Source of the DNA: Macquaria australasica | Taxonomy: Eukaryota; Chordata; Actinopteri; Centrarchiformes; Percichthyidae | Reading direction: 5' to 3' | Assembly: GCA_005408345.1 (NCBI GenBank) | Contig: SEMN01000017.1 | Span: forward strand, 372,001 to 436,000 | DNA: 64,000 nt | Shown here: positions 1 through 14,129 of the stretch, in pieces | Numbering within the stretch: the stretch's first letter is position 1 | Layout: every line of letters begins with the position of its first letter | Notes under the pieces: generated by a model | What the model was told of the DNA's origin: nothing | Database searches by the model: none | The model's input: only the letters and a program-made list of their open reading frames with translations | Position numbers and translations under genes: made by a program

Positions 1-3000
1 GATGGAAAATAAGACCCAAGTTTGACAAAATAATCTTAACTCAAGGATCACATAATAGCTTTTACAGATCTCTCATCTCACAGTCTTCATCAGCTGATGT
101 TTGCTAAGTTGTCATTAAATGACCTAAGTATGGTACTTCAGTCACATGATAACAGGAGGTTGAATATGTCTATTATTATTTCCAAGGTGAAGAATGAACC
201 TTCAAATTGTTTATGACCCAATTTTTCCTTTAATCGTAAATATGAAACTCATTATTTAAACATACACTGATATGACCTGAAATCAATGTCTTCATTGCCT
301 TGAATATGTTTTGTGATGATTCTGTATAATGTGCTTTTGTTTCAGTTTGTTAAAACACAACATCCATCAAACTCATCAATGAAAATTCAAACCCACATTT
401 CCATACCTCTTGGGAACAAGCCTCTCTATCAACTCTCCTTTTTCCCATACGGAGCCCAAAACATTCATCACAAAATGTTACTACACCGAGCTTGTCAACA
501 GAGAATTTAGCACTCCTCAGGAAAATGACTCCTTAGTCCCTCTCTGATCCTGAGGAATGTGTTTTAAAGAGACGCTTGTGTTATTTCAGTGGCCCTGCGT
601 GCTCCCACACCACTTCATCTCCCTGCCCACCTCATTGATCAGTGTTACTTTGGCTGAAAATGTGATTAGTGCGTGTAAGTTAGCGAGAGGTGCTTGATGA
701 AATTAGTCTGGCAGACGGTTGTAATAGAATTAACGTGTGTGGGTCAGTCTCAAAGGGCGGCCTGAAGACATCAGCAGCTGTGAAAGTCGAAGCAAATCAG
801 GAGTCTGGCAACATCTTTTTATCAGCTGCTAATTGAGTCCTGAGTCAACAAGCGGAGGCTGTATGGAGTGTGTGCGTGTGCGTGTCTGTGTGTGTGGTGG
901 GATGAGAAATGGTTAACCTGGAGAGCACGTTGATCCCCTGCAAGTCACCTGAAATCCTTTTAATCTCCACCCACAGATTTTTGGGACATGTACCTCTTTA
1001 AAGGTTGAAATTACCTTGTTTCTCAGAAGATATTTCTGCTCCAATTGTTCTAATTTGAAGGGATTTTTGGTTCCTTTAAACTATGAAAAACTAATTATGT
1101 TGCATATTGGCAAATGAATACCGAATTAGCTTTTACGTCTTTTTCTGCCATTGAAAACTCCAGTAGTAGCTGTCTGTACAGATGAAAATCAGGTATTTTT
1201 TAAGCCAGATGTTTGATGTCTTTTCTTCTGTTGCCAGATACGTTACACCAAAAATGTCAACAATCACTCAGTTATACCTTTGTCCTTCCTACTGTTTCTC
1301 TAGTTGATCGCTTGTCTCTTGCAAGGAAATACAGGAACTCACAGGACACAAAGAAAGGAGGTAAGGAAAGTGAATGACAGAAGGAAACACAGGAGTTGTA
1401 CAGCTCTTTACTTATAATGTCATAAAACTCCACTTAAATTCCAAATGAAAAGTCCTTATAACAAAAATCAGTCCAAAAGCCAGTCATAGGGTTACTGACA
1501 TTCTCTGATTTTTTCGTTTTTGAAGATGCTTGTTTCTTTTCGGACACTATTGTGCCAGCTAGAAAAATGGTAGCATCAGCTTTGGGTCACAAACGAAAGG
1601 AGGAGGAAGGGAAGGAAAGAAGGAGGCACTTTCAGGGAAAAGTAAACGGCCTTTAAATCCACAGAATAAGATTGGTAACAAGATTGGTAATAGTTTTCGA
1701 AATCAAATTGGTCTTATACATTTTGGCCTTTTCCGTTCTTAATGATTATCTGATGCTCTCATCCAGAGTCGTGTCATCCTCTGGTGACTGTCACGGCAGA
1801 AGTTCATGGCTGGGTGCTCGCCATGCAGAGCTGGACAGAGTGAAGGAGGGTATTGATGGCATTTGAAAGGCAACAGAGCGCTGCGGCCAGTCTGACCCTG
1901 TCCTGCCCCTGGCCTTTCAGCACCGGGCCTTTCAGACACAGCTGGACAATACCAACTGCTGTCCGGCCTCCGACTGTCCTCTGAGCCGATTAGGAACCGG
2001 ACCTGCCACAGAGGGACAGAGCCATGAACACCACCCACATCCAACAACACCCCCCGCTCACCCTTACTGGGCCTCCAAAAGGGCCGCTAGGGGCCAAGGT
2101 CAGCAGCTGACCTCTGATCTCCCGCCATGTTTGGACACGTCCACACACAATGCGAGGCCCAAGGCAGCTGATTAGAATATGGAGGGGATGAAAAAGGGCA
2201 AGAGGGCTCCGGACTGTTGCAGGCAGTTGTTTGTGTGTGTGTGTGTGTGTGCATGTATGTTGTTGGCATGGCGACCTGGTCAGTGACTGTCGGACCACCG
2301 GACCTTCCCTGAAACCCCCTTCCCTCCCCCAGATGTGCAGCTCTTGTCCCAGGTCTCTTTGTTAGGGGCCAGGAGGGAGGAATTACACCAGGGATGATCC
2401 CGTATTACTGGGCCTGCCTGCCTTTCAGGTTGGGCTTAGTTTTGTTGACTGGATCTGGTCTTATCCTCCTCCCAGTGTTGCCACCACTGAGCTGATTCCT
2501 TTGATGTCCTCATACACTGACCACCACATCGCAACAATTTTCACATTTTGTTCCTTTCTAAAAATCTGAGGCATTGTGTTGGATTTGGTGCAAAGGTAAT
2601 ACACAACGCAGAGAATGAAACAACAGCAGTTATAAGACGAAGAATTACATTTCAATATGAGGTGAAACACACCTACTGTGACGAAAACATTGCTGGTTGG
2701 ATAAAAACTTATTTCTTATTTCTTTACATTATTTGCTATAAAGGTCACATTTGCAAAATACTGACATCTAAAAAGATGTATGACAAAACAACATAAGGGT
2801 TGGTTCACATATTTTACAATGATCCACAGAACACACTGTGAGCTGTTTTCACAGGGACTGTATAAAGTATAAAGTAATTCCAATAAAAAAGGTTGACAGC
2901 AAGTGTGGGATGAACTGGGACACTGATTCTGTTAAGACATGTTGGATTTTTTTAAGTGTATTTTTTTTCAATGATGTGAGTGCCACAAACAAAATTGCAT

Positions 3001-3876
3001 TCACATCACTTCCATTAGGGTGAAGGCAAAAATTATAGGGTGATATCTCAAAATCCAGGCATATAAAAACAAAATTGTCTGCATGGCTAAATACTTTAAG
3101 GATTAAATGAAAGAAAAAAATAGGTTTTTTTTTGTGATATCTGTGACATTTTATAGAGAGCGATAAAGACAAGGAGAAAGTCTAAGAGGGATGATATTTT
3201 ATTTTGAGTCTTACATAATAACATATTTGTGCGTTACAGATCTGTGATTTTTGTTCTGGAGCGAGTTAACAGGATTCCATTTTTTTCAACATAATTGTAT
3301 TGAACGGTAATATGGGAATAAAACAGGATAACATAAACATTATGTGTATGTATGTTCCATTTCATCAGTTCATAGGCTTTTGGTAATCCTGCGTAATGAC
3401 TTTGTGCCCCAAGATGATGATCAGCGTTGTGATCAGTCTTGTGTGGCATGTTTAATGATTTCTGTGGATGATACATGATAAAATGTAAGTATTTTTATGA
3501 TGCATTTACCAAATTTTGTTATCAGGTTAAACTTCATCCATCCGTCCTTTTCACCTTGAGCTCCTCCCTCTCTTTTTTCCCTCCTTTGATCTTTTCAGTT
3601 GTCCTTCCCTCCACTTTTCCTTCAATGAATCTACATTATTGAGGTTGCGCTTTAAAAAGTCCAAGACTGTTTTATTTTTTTGTTTATATTTCTCTGCGTC
3701 CCACTGTAAAACAATGAAACAATGACATTTTCTGCGAAAATTAACCTCAGAGCTAAAACACTTTTAGGAACTGAACCAGCTGAGCTCTACAGCGCCCCCT
3801 GCATCCTGCAGCTGTCCGGCCCATTTGGACTGTATTAACCTGCGACCCACAACTAACCCCTCACCTCCCAGCTCTC

Positions 3877-3909
<33 letters not shown>

Positions 3910-4219
3910 TGAGACGCCCTGTGTATGACCAGTGGTCCATACCTTTTGTGGGTGGGTGTGTATGTTACTATAAATGTGTGTGTGTCATGGTGGAGCAGGA
4001 ATGGCCGGGGGTCTCGCTCTGATGCCCCTGTGTGTACTCATTCAGCACTGAGGTCGTGTGTCAGGGGTCAAAGGGTCTATGGGGGGAGGAGGAGGTGGTG
4101 ACTCGGGGGGGAGTAGGAGGGTGAGGGTGGGGGTGTGGTGGTGCCCCAAGGTAGGTAGACTATCTTAATTGGCCTCTGGAGACTTTGGGGAACGTGTGTG
4201 TGTGCTGTGGGTGTTTAAA

Positions 4220-4223
<4 letters not shown>

Positions 4224-4286
<63 letters not shown>
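4224..4286. repeat. (GT)n microsatellite
   Basis: A GT array of about 63 bp, following a shorter one at about 3880-3907. Confidence 0.97.
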
Positions 4287-4289
<3 letters not shown>

Positions 4290-5113
4290 TGAGTAGGAAT
4301 GTGTAGAGCATCTTGGCAGAGGAGGCCTACAGGTGAACATCTGATGCAGTACATATCTTATACTGACCTTTTTTAGTTAATCAGTTTTATTGCATACATA
4401 CAGGCTCCTGAGCTATAAACTAATGTCCTCTTGCAGTATGTGTTAGTGTGACTACTGTTGAGTCTTCCATATGTTGTCTGCTGTGACCTGGCTGACTTGG
4501 GTCTGTTTTGTTATTTGTCACTGTGAATGGGCAACCGAACTAGTTTCCACTCTGGGGAGTGACATAGTTATCTAAACTAATCTAATATAAATCTGACAAG
4601 AAAAAAAAACTTTAATAAGGTGAAACCGACAAACATGAAGAAACTGAAAATTAAGAACCAGATGAGCTAGAAGAACAGAAAGAGGAGGAAGAAAGATCAA
4701 CAAAAAAGAATAAGAAACAAGTGTGAAGTGAATAACACACTTTAAAAGTAAAATGTCTGTCAAAGAGAAATTAGTTATCTAGTGTTATCTATATTTGTTT
4801 TGAGAAACCACTGCAGTGATTTCCTGGTTAAACCTTGTTAATTTGGAGATAGAAATCCAGAAGAAAAAGAATAAAACAACATGAAAGCACAGTGCAAAGT
4901 GACTCTTTTTAACTATGCATCAGAAAAACTGATGAAGTGTTTGAATGTGTGGTTGCTGAAAGAATGAACACAATCATGTTTGAGATCCTTAAATCCTTAA
5001 ACTGCACTGACTGAAAGCTGCTGAACTGTGTGTGTGTGTGATAGAGATAAAAGACTAAACGTATACATTTCTTCTTTACGTTCTTTATATCTTCTGTTTA
5101 GGAGAGCTATTGG

Positions 5114-5115
<2 letters not shown>

Positions 5116-5154
<39 letters not shown>
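5116..5154. repeat. (GT)n microsatellite
   Basis: A GT array of about 39 bp. Confidence 0.96.
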
Positions 5155-5156
<2 letters not shown>

Positions 5157-5378
5157 AGGCTGGTCCTGTTTGCTGAGGGACAGTCAGTCTTGTGCCCTGC
5201 GACAACATTATCCACCTATTAAAGTCCTGCCATTATTTACCTTCCTCCTCTCAAAGGGACGGGCCGTGTCAGGCTGATAAAAGGCTGCAGTGTCTGTTTC
5301 ACTCGAGACTGGAGAGACGACGACGACGACTACAGTCACTGAGTGTTGGCAGAGCAAACATTCCTGAGTACCCAGGAT

Positions 5379-5381
5379 CAC

Positions 5382-5412
<31 letters not shown>

Positions 5413-5434
5413 ATGAAGAGGAAGGACACACACA

Positions 5435-5470
<36 letters not shown>
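5379..5470. repeat. two adjacent (CA)n arrays
   Basis: CA arrays at 5379-5412 and 5426-5470, each with a CACGC interruption, split by AATGAAGAGGAAGG. Confidence 0.96.
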
Positions 5471-5471
<1 letters not shown>

Positions 5472-5581
5472 CCGGGCAACAATCTTTTAATCTAAAGGAA
5501 ACAATCTCATTAACACACAGAAACCCAAGCACTGACACAAACATACACACATGAAGATATTAACTGATAATGGAAACAGTA

Positions 5582-6050
5582 ACTGTGTCCCAATTCCATA
5601 CTACATAATAATACTATAAAATATGTGCTATATACAAATTGTCACAAATAGCATAGTTTTTTCAGATGGTAAACTAGAAATCAATGTACTTTATCGCTTT
5701 ATGCTGACAGGACATGATGTAATATACGCGCTGATAGACGCCAAACCAAACTGCAATTGTAGAGTGCCACCTCCAAATTAACTTGACAAAGACAAAGCAA
5801 AATATTTTTCAGAAGGTGTAATTACTTTTTTGTTGTTGGAGCTGTCTCACCACCATTCCCAATTTATTTTAAATTTTAGCAGCTTTAAGTAGCTCTTCTA
5901 TTTCCTTCGTGCATTGCATTGTGGGACAATGAACACCACACATCAAGTGGAAATAGGACGCATGCTGACTTTTTAAACTACACTTAATTATGTTGCTGCA
6001 TACTGAAAAACTGCTTAAAGGAGTATGTAGTATGGATTTGGGACACAGCT
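5582..6050. mobile_element. MITE-like element with long terminal inverted repeats
   Basis: The left end ACTGTGTCCCAATTCCATAC and the right end GTATGGATTTGGGACACAGCT are inverted copies of about 25 bp with few mismatches. About 470 bp, no coding frame. I recognise the TGTGTCCCAAATCCATACTA type of terminus from fish genomes. Confidence 0.65.
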
Positions 6051-6085
6051 AATCAGTTATTGTACACTGTCTACACACTTGAAGT

Positions 6086-6417
6086 GGGTTGCACTACAAG
6101 GCATTAATCTAAAATCAGGGTTAAACTTCTTAAAATGATAAATCCAGATTTGAATTTGACCTCAGTTTGAAACTTTGAAACTTTTAGTTGAAACTGTCCC
6201 CTGCTAGGGTAAACCAATGATCACTTTTTAAATGATAATATAAACATTTGAAGCAATTGGGCTGATGTTAATCTTAAGGGCTAAACTGAGACCTGAAGAA
6301 AGTTTTGAGATGAGCGTTGATTTCTTCAATACTAAGTTTAAGGTTTTGATGCAGTAGAACGATAAGATAAACCACAGTTTAATGCAGGTTTAAAGTTAAT
6401 TCTAGTTGGTGCAGCCC
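6086..6417. mobile_element. putative degenerate MITE
   Basis: The ends GGGTTGCACTACAA and GTTGGTGCAGCCC are imperfect inverted copies. The interior is AT-rich without a frame. It sits just after the preceding element. The exact ends are uncertain. Confidence 0.4.
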
Positions 6418-6439
6418 TAAAGCCTTAAAGTCTCAGACG

Positions 6440-6464
6440 CACACACACACACACACACACACAC
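6440..6464. repeat. (CA)n microsatellite
   Basis: A short CA array of about 25 bp. Confidence 0.93.
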
Positions 6465-7997
6465 GGGCATGCCCTGGCCTACTGTTGCTGTTGTCCAATG
6501 GTGGTAAAGCTGTTCTCTGGCAACAGTCAAACACTCAGTGGTCCGCAGAGAAACCCTGACTGACTGGTTCAATATTTGCTGGTCCAGAGAGGAGGCGTGT
6601 GGAGGCTGCGGGGGGTCAGGAGGTCAGCGGGGCGAAGCGATGGCCTTTCAGGCCAGACACGACTGACCGGCAGGTGAACAAACAGAGAGGCTGCAGCTGA
6701 GGAGAACAACGATGACATGATGGGGTGCCACAGAGATGGATTTCACTTTCACACAGTTTGGTTTAGTTTTACAATATGAATGGATGAACAATCAACCCCA
6801 CAAAAGGTTACAAGCTCACCTTTTTTTGTGTGTGACCGGTGTTAGTAGAACAGTGTCAGGAATAAAGACATTGAAAGCTGCTGGAGAGCAATTCGCCTAT
6901 TCGTTCACTTTCACTCCCTCATGTGTGTTTCATCTCTGTATCAGTAAATCAGGACAAGATGTTCTCTGATCAACATACACTGTGTTCATTTTCCCGAACT
7001 TTACCTTCTCAGAGCTGTTTACCATTCAGCACAACATCTTCTTAAATCTCTTATTATCTTATTTTGAACTCTTATTTGTGCAAAGGTCATGTGAAAAAAA
7101 AACTTTTTTGTGTGTGTGAAGCAAATGTGCAAGAATTCCTGACAACACTGAATATGTAACGTGGCAATCCCCTTGTCTTAATGTGATGTGATGTCAGGCA
7201 GGTTGAAATAACGAAGTATTCTGGGAAAACACTGAACTATTCATTTAGATAAGCCTGTTTTACTGTTTAACTCCAAGAACACATGTAAAACAGGCTTGTG
7301 AGAAAATGCAAATCTAATTAAAAGTATAAGCTTGGTGAAAATCAGATCAGGATTTCCTGAAAGGACACAAAAGCTCACAAACATGATCACTTTACCAAGT
7401 GTGTTGTCGTTTCTGCTCTGCTTTAACGCACAATGCTGCTGACGCTACACAGCCTTGCCTCAAACATTCACGCTCAGGCTCACTGTGTGTTTACTTTTGG
7501 TTTTAGCGCCTGCTAAGATACTATTGATGGCCAGTCAAGTAATGTCACCAGACCGTTTTTGGTCCGGCCTCACTGTGGCACTTAGACGATGAAAGCCGGT
7601 CCTCAGCGTCCCCCATCCAGCAACAAGTGCAGCCCCCTGTCAGCGCCACCCTGCAGGAGGAGGCAGATCAGCCTGACTGACGTAAGTAGTGTGGACAGAT
7701 GCAATTTCAGCCTGGCAACAAAGCCAGGATCTGGCAACCCTTCCCTGTGTTTACCTAAAGGCTGAGGCAGCTGAGCCCAGACCTCACCTGCTGGCCTCAC
7801 TGGTTGCCATGAATGCTCACATAATCCCACTAAGTCCATGCAAACCCAGAGCTGCTTCTTGTGCTAAAAGCTCCGAGTCCCTCCCTCTCACTGAGACCTC
7901 CACTCGATTAAGAAACTGTTTGTGCGACGATCAATTTTTCCATGGCAACTTTGCATAACTCCATTCTGCAGAGGAAAGTTCCCACCCCTCTGTTTTT

Positions 7998-8000
<3 letters not shown>

Positions 8001-8036
<36 letters not shown>
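8001..8036. repeat. (CA)n microsatellite
   Basis: A CA array of about 36 bp. Confidence 0.96.
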
Positions 8037-8037
<1 letters not shown>

Positions 8038-8559
8038 CCCTTTCATTTCTTCACCCACTGTTTCAGCATTTCATCACTCAGTCACACTTTACCCCGTCAT
8101 CTTGGGGCCTTAAACTGAATTCCTCTAAGTGTCACAGTCTTTATGATACTGCACACTGCAGACTCAATTATTGTGGATATCTGATGTTGGTGGGATGGGA
8201 TGTAACCAATATCTGATTATCAATATGAACTGATGGTGACTTTTAGCAAACGTGTTCACAGAGTATGAATTTTTGAAATGCATGTTTTAGTACCTAGACT
8301 TTTCATGTTTGTTTCCAGCACATTTCAGTGATAGTATTTTTGAAGACACTGAGGTGTTTAACTAAATCAATTTAAATGTGTTTTAATTTGTGCTTAGTTC
8401 TGTATGCTAACATTGGCTTAGCTAAGATGGTGTGAGCAGCAGAAATGGCAGCTGTTGCAGGTGAATGTTGTCACATTCAAAACTTTGGTAGGAAAGTCTT
8501 GAAGGACAGGTTTGTCAGAGAAGCCACCTAATGGGACAACTGATTACTTGATTGATTGT

Positions 8560-8787
8560 TTGGCTTGGTAGGAAATGCTGTCACAATTACACATTAAGTG
8601 ACACCTTCACAATGCTTGTTGTGTCAAATCTCAAAATTATTAAATATAAATCAAAATAATTAAAATACTTAAAAGAAAAAGCAGTAAATCTTCACCTTTG
8701 TAAAGCTGGAATCATAAAATGTTTTTACATGAAAAACTAAAGTTCATTTTCTGTCAATCGATTAATCGACTAATCATTTCAGCTGGA
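8560..8787. mobile_element. partial MITE copy
   Basis: It ends CAATCGATTAATCGACTAAT then CATTTCAGCT, the terminus of the same family. Upstream words (AAAGCAGTAAATCTTCAC, AAGCTGGAATCATAAAATG) match its interior. The other end is missing or diverged. Confidence 0.5.
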
Positions 8788-11339
8788 CTTGTATATACTG
8801 TTTGGTAGTTTAATTTATAACAAAACATTATATTCTATAAGCTCCTTGTATGTTTTGTGTGCAATAATCTTGATATGTAAAGTAACTAGTAACTAAAGCT
8901 GTCAGATAATTGTAATGAAGTAAAAAGTACAATATTTCCCTCCTGAAATGTGGTGGAGTAGAGGGAGAAAGTGTCATGAAAAGAATAGACTCAAGTCCAA
9001 GTACCTCAAATTTGTACTTAAGTATTTTCCACCACTGAGCTCCTTCCTGCAGGTTTTGGCTCTTCACACTAATCACCAAACAATGACTCAGATGTGAGGG
9101 TAAATCTTTAATGTGATATTTTAAGCAGCGGTGTGATGACAGTCCGGCTCTTGTTTGTTTTTCCGTTGTGTGGTGGGCGACCCTGTGTGTGAGCGGACAC
9201 CCTGCATCTTGTGGGATTAGCAGGAAAATATAGATGCACCATCAGGGATTCATTAATGGAGGCTGTTTGCCTCCACAATGGGCTGATTTATTCATGACGT
9301 CCCGTGCCGTGAGATGATGAGGTCATTTTATGGATTCTTTCAGGGTGGAAGTCAGACTTGAATGGTGAGAACATGCAGTGGTCCCCTACCCGGCCACCCC
9401 TGTGGAAACACACACACACATATATATAGATAGATACAGGACCACCACAGGATTCACACGGTCAAGCCTCCTTCAATTCCTAAAATTTAAGAGCTGCCAT
9501 AATTTATAGCTCACACAGAATAAGAACAGGGCTCTCTATATGTGTGTGTTTGTGTGTGTGTGTTGGGGGTGTGACAAGAAGGGTCACTGACCTTTGTGAC
9601 TTGGCTAAAATCCCCATGGGCCTAATTCAGCATTGGAATGGACCCCACAGCGCAATGGGAAGATGCCTCCAACATAATGAACACAAAGGCCAATTGTGAC
9701 GCTATTCTCTGCAGGGCAGAAAGCATCGGGCCCCGGGGACAGTAGAAGGTTTTGTTGGCTGAAACGAAGAAGGAAGCCTGTTGCTTCAACAGGCTTCTAA
9801 TAAGATTCATCAGTGGTGACTCAACAGTGGCAGTTTGTCTCCCAGGGCGCAAAGTGTTAGATTTACATCCACTGTATTTATCTGCACTTGTTCACTGAAG
9901 TGCTGATAAGTGACTCTCATAGGCCAAATCAGTGTCTTTTATGTGCTATAGTGTCCTCTCAGATATTATACAGTGTCTCTTGTGTTTTAACAATGTACAC
10001 ACAATTAGTAAGCAAACAGAGCAAAGGCTACACTGGATAATCTACTTTTAGAGCTTAACAGATTCTGATTTTCTGAAAGGTGGCACATCACTCCACTTTC
10101 TCTAATATATAGGAATCAATCTTTACCCTTCGTGCACTTGTGTATGACCTTGTTAGCTACATGATAGGAGACCAATGAGAGACAGTGTATTAATCAATCT
10201 TAAAGTGGACTTAAACCCCCATAGTTTTTGTAAACGTCCACCTGAGGATGCTTTAAAGCAGCTGTGCAGTGCCAACCAGCCAATTTGAGCCAGGCTCCCA
10301 TCCGTTGACAGCCATGCACGTCAGTCTGGACGCCAGAATCTCTGCCTCTCCCGCAACCTCAACCGACAGCTCGATAACAGAGGGGACAGAAAGACGAGAA
10401 CAAATCCAACAAGAAGGCAAACAAATGCTAACACTGCTGCTACTGCCAAAAAACGCCCATCCCCACAATTTATTGCCCTTTTCTAAGACTTATTCAACGT
10501 TTTCATCATACACCGACCCGCCACACCCCCTGCCAAAAGACCCAGAATGTGTCTGCGTGATGAGGTGGGGGATTAAAAAAACGAAGCAACAAGATCAGCC
10601 CTTTCTTTTTCTTAAGAAAGACTAGAAATGAAGCTTTGTGCACGTCCGCTGCTGTGGCATATTTGAAAGGTCTGGCCAGGCTGCTTTTGTGTCACCAACA
10701 TAAAGGGGATTGAGGGAAAACACAAACTGAACCACTGTGCCGTTGTGGCTCTGGCTATTAGTCAACGTGACGGCCTTTGCAGATGCTAATGGTGTATAGT
10801 GTGTCCCGGCCGGCTTCCCTCCTCCCCTCCTCCCAGAACGTGGCTATCTGATAGCACAAAGGCCTTCAGCTGGAGGTTGACTTTTCCCCCCTTTTCTTTT
10901 CACGGCTGCTACAAAGTCATTAGGCTTTTTTCACTCCTTTTTTCTTGTTTTTAAGAAAACAGGGGAATATAATAGCCACACCGAAAACAGAAAGTTGACA
11001 TGAGGCAGTTGCCTCCATGTGTAAAGCCTCAGGTGATGGTAGTGAGGATGAGGCCTGCCCCCCCTACATCCATCCCTCCTCACTGTGCTGTCCTTTGAGC
11101 AATGTGGAGATGAAGTAACAACCAGGCTCTTGTGAAAGGAGAGAGGATGCCCAGGAGTGGAGGACCTCTGGACTCTGACTTATTAATCAGTCAGGCCCTC
11201 AGCTGCCTGCCTGCCTCTCCCTAGCTGCTGCCTCAGGCTGCAACACGTCTTCAGCCTGCTCTGGGTTGAGGTAACAGCCTGCAGTTAAATACTCTGAGGG
11301 TTTGCCCAGACCTGAAGCAGAGGCTTCATCACATTAGCT

Positions 11340-11695
11340 ATTGAACGGACTGCCATGAAATTTTGTACAGACATTCATCATCGCCAGAGGATGATTTGTG
11401 CAAGCTGTGGTGATCACTTAACCGTTCCTTTGGCGGCATCATCAGGTCCAAATTCTAAATTTGTCCAAAACTCGGGTTTATGACCAAATACCTGCAAAAC
11501 TAATTCTAATTAGTCAGTTAGTAGCTAATTAGTGTATTCTAATTCACTAATTAGCTAAGGTTAGCATGCTAACACAAGACGATGAACATGGTAAACATTA
11601 CAATATTGTCAGTGCGAGTGTGTTAGTATGCTGACGTTAGCATTTAGCTCAAAGCCTCGTTAAAGTAGAGCCTCACAGAGCCGCTGGCATGGCTG
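11340..11695 (+). repeat. dispersed perciform-type repeat
   Basis: It contains TGCCATGAAATTTTGTACAG, GTTAGCATGCTAACAC and TCACAGAGCCGCTGGCATGG, wording I recognise from a high-copy repeat of percomorph fish. No frame. Edges approximate. Confidence 0.55.
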
Positions 11696-12546
11696 TAGGG
11701 TCGTTTTATTATGCGTTTCAATGTTTGTTCTTGACCCTGGAAACAGCAGTTAATAAAAAAACAATCTTACCACAATGTCCATTTAGTAGTTGTTTTTGGT
11801 CATTTCAATCATATCACGTGATCTTCATCAGTAGATGGAGTCTGCCCCGTTGTCATGGAAATGTTCAAATTTTCAATTTTGAGGACTGTCTGTTTGCTCA
11901 AAAGTTGAAAACTGATTGTTTTGTCAAAGTGCTGTCACCGTCAACTTTTTTAGTCAACTGTCAAGAATTATCTTTGAACCTCAACTTTTAAGCTGACATG
12001 AACAAGAAGTCCTTAACGCACTCAGAAAAAACAGAAATTTGAAAATATTTCCATGATAACTGGGCAAACTCCATCTGCTGATGAAGCTCATATATGGTTG
12101 GAAGCTCCACAAAAGCCACAGATGGACCTTGAGATGTGATTGTTTTGTCAACTTTCTTCATTTTATTTGAGTTTCTAACTGGCTAAAGGTTTAGGTAAAT
12201 GGACATTGTTCAAGGCAACACTCAAAAACCCCCCAAAAACACTCAACAGCAGGTGACATTTGTGCAGGTTTAACTGACTGTGACTGGAAAAGCTAACACG
12301 TCATGAAAAAGGTCATTTTTATTTGTCAATTTTATTTTCACTTTTCTTTTAAACACAAATTTAATAAATAAAGCACATCTGATGGGGTACACCATGCAAA
12401 CATTACTTTCTACAACATAAAACATTTCTTGAACCAACTCACCTATTCTGTTACACAAGTGGCTCGCTCTGCATACACGTGCTGTACATGATAGTAGCTC
12501 AATGACTTCCCGTTAACTGTACCTGTACAGAATGCACACCATGTTT

Positions 12547-12659
<113 letters not shown>

Positions 12660-14129
12660 CCATATACACATGAATGAAAGAACAGGGCTAACACAGTCTC
12701 TCACCCCTCTTTCAGTGAAATATCAGGTTGTTTTTCAAGCTAGGAAGAGTGAGAAGTTGTCTACATGGGTGATGGAAAGAGTCAGAATAGTCCAAATGAT
12801 GGCGGTGCAAAGAGAGTGGATGCGAGATAAGGGGTTAAAGATGAGAAGGAGGAAGAAGCACAAGCTTGGGAACAGTGTGGAAACATCGAGCCCTGGACAG
12901 TGACAAAACCATACATCTTGAGTGTAAAATTAGCGACCAGCATGTTAGATATTTTCCTTTTATCTTAACTTTGAGGACAATTCCTGTTCATTTACAAACA
13001 GAGAATTATTTTCCTTGTTTTTTGGGGTGTTTGATCTCAACCATGAAGCAGCAAGAGGCATAAGATCTTAATGACCGTTCGATCAGACAGGAGAGGAAAA
13101 GTGAATTAGTACATGTGCACCTGTGCTGTGTACATGTATTTAGACATACCTGTCCTGCCAAAAAAAACAAAGGACATCAAACCTGGGGCAGAATGGAAAC
13201 ACAGACTAAAAGACGTGAAGTATAACAACTGACAGATAGTGCCATAGCTTTTAAAAATCAAATGAAATGTACCTTTAAACTGGTTAATGTATTTTTAAAC
13301 CGTTATGACAAACATTTTAACTGATATAATATCGCTATTGATTAATGATGTCTTAAACATTATTACATAATCAGTTAAAAACTGCAGCACTTAGTTCAAT
13401 AATGTGTCTAAAGGATCTACAAACATCCTGAATTTAAGTTTAACTACATTTTCAATCTATTGTCCCATTATTTTTTTGAAAGTTATTATCCGTCAGTTGC
13501 AACATGGGAAGAGTGTAGATGAAATGCTGATGAATGATGAGTGGAAGTGCAAACATCACACATACACAGACAAAGACAGAAACAAAAAGGTAGGTTATGT
13601 GCATTTGGCAGACATAAACATAGCATTGTCAAATAAACCCCATTAGATCAAAATAATAAGAAATAAATCCATACATAATATTGTTTCCAACACCTTCAGA
13701 GCTGATCGTATCGTATTGTTTTGGTGTTACAATGAAGAGTGTTGATGGGAGGGAAGCTGAATGTTGAACCAGGGAGTTACTTTCTATTCTTATAGATATA
13801 AGGTGTGAACACCGTCTCATTCAGGGGTACATGTAGAGTAAATGTTGAGTACAGCTGCAGCTTGGAAGCATAACTTAAGTGCTTTGGATCCTAAGTGCAA
13901 CTAAAAAGAAGTGGTAAATGTCACATAGAGGCAAATTCTTGTGTACCAGGTAGGTATCATGGCGTATTTTAGGAGCACCAGACGAGGTAAAGGTATGAAA
14001 TTCAAGGCTATTTCACTCATCAGGAACAGCGCCAATGGTGTTTCTTTGTACAGAGATCAGTGAAGACAAACACTCCTATAATCACATATACACAGACACC
14101 ATCAGCTGAAAAAAACAAAACAAAACAGG

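Larger units (their letters stand above)
1..5581. other. non-coding flank, left part
   Basis: No gene recognised. It carries microsatellites, a G-quadruplex-type G-rich stretch (4105-4133) and unique blocks. The block at about 560-900 is free of low complexity and could be conserved regulatory sequence, but that cannot be judged from one genome. Confidence 0.6.
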
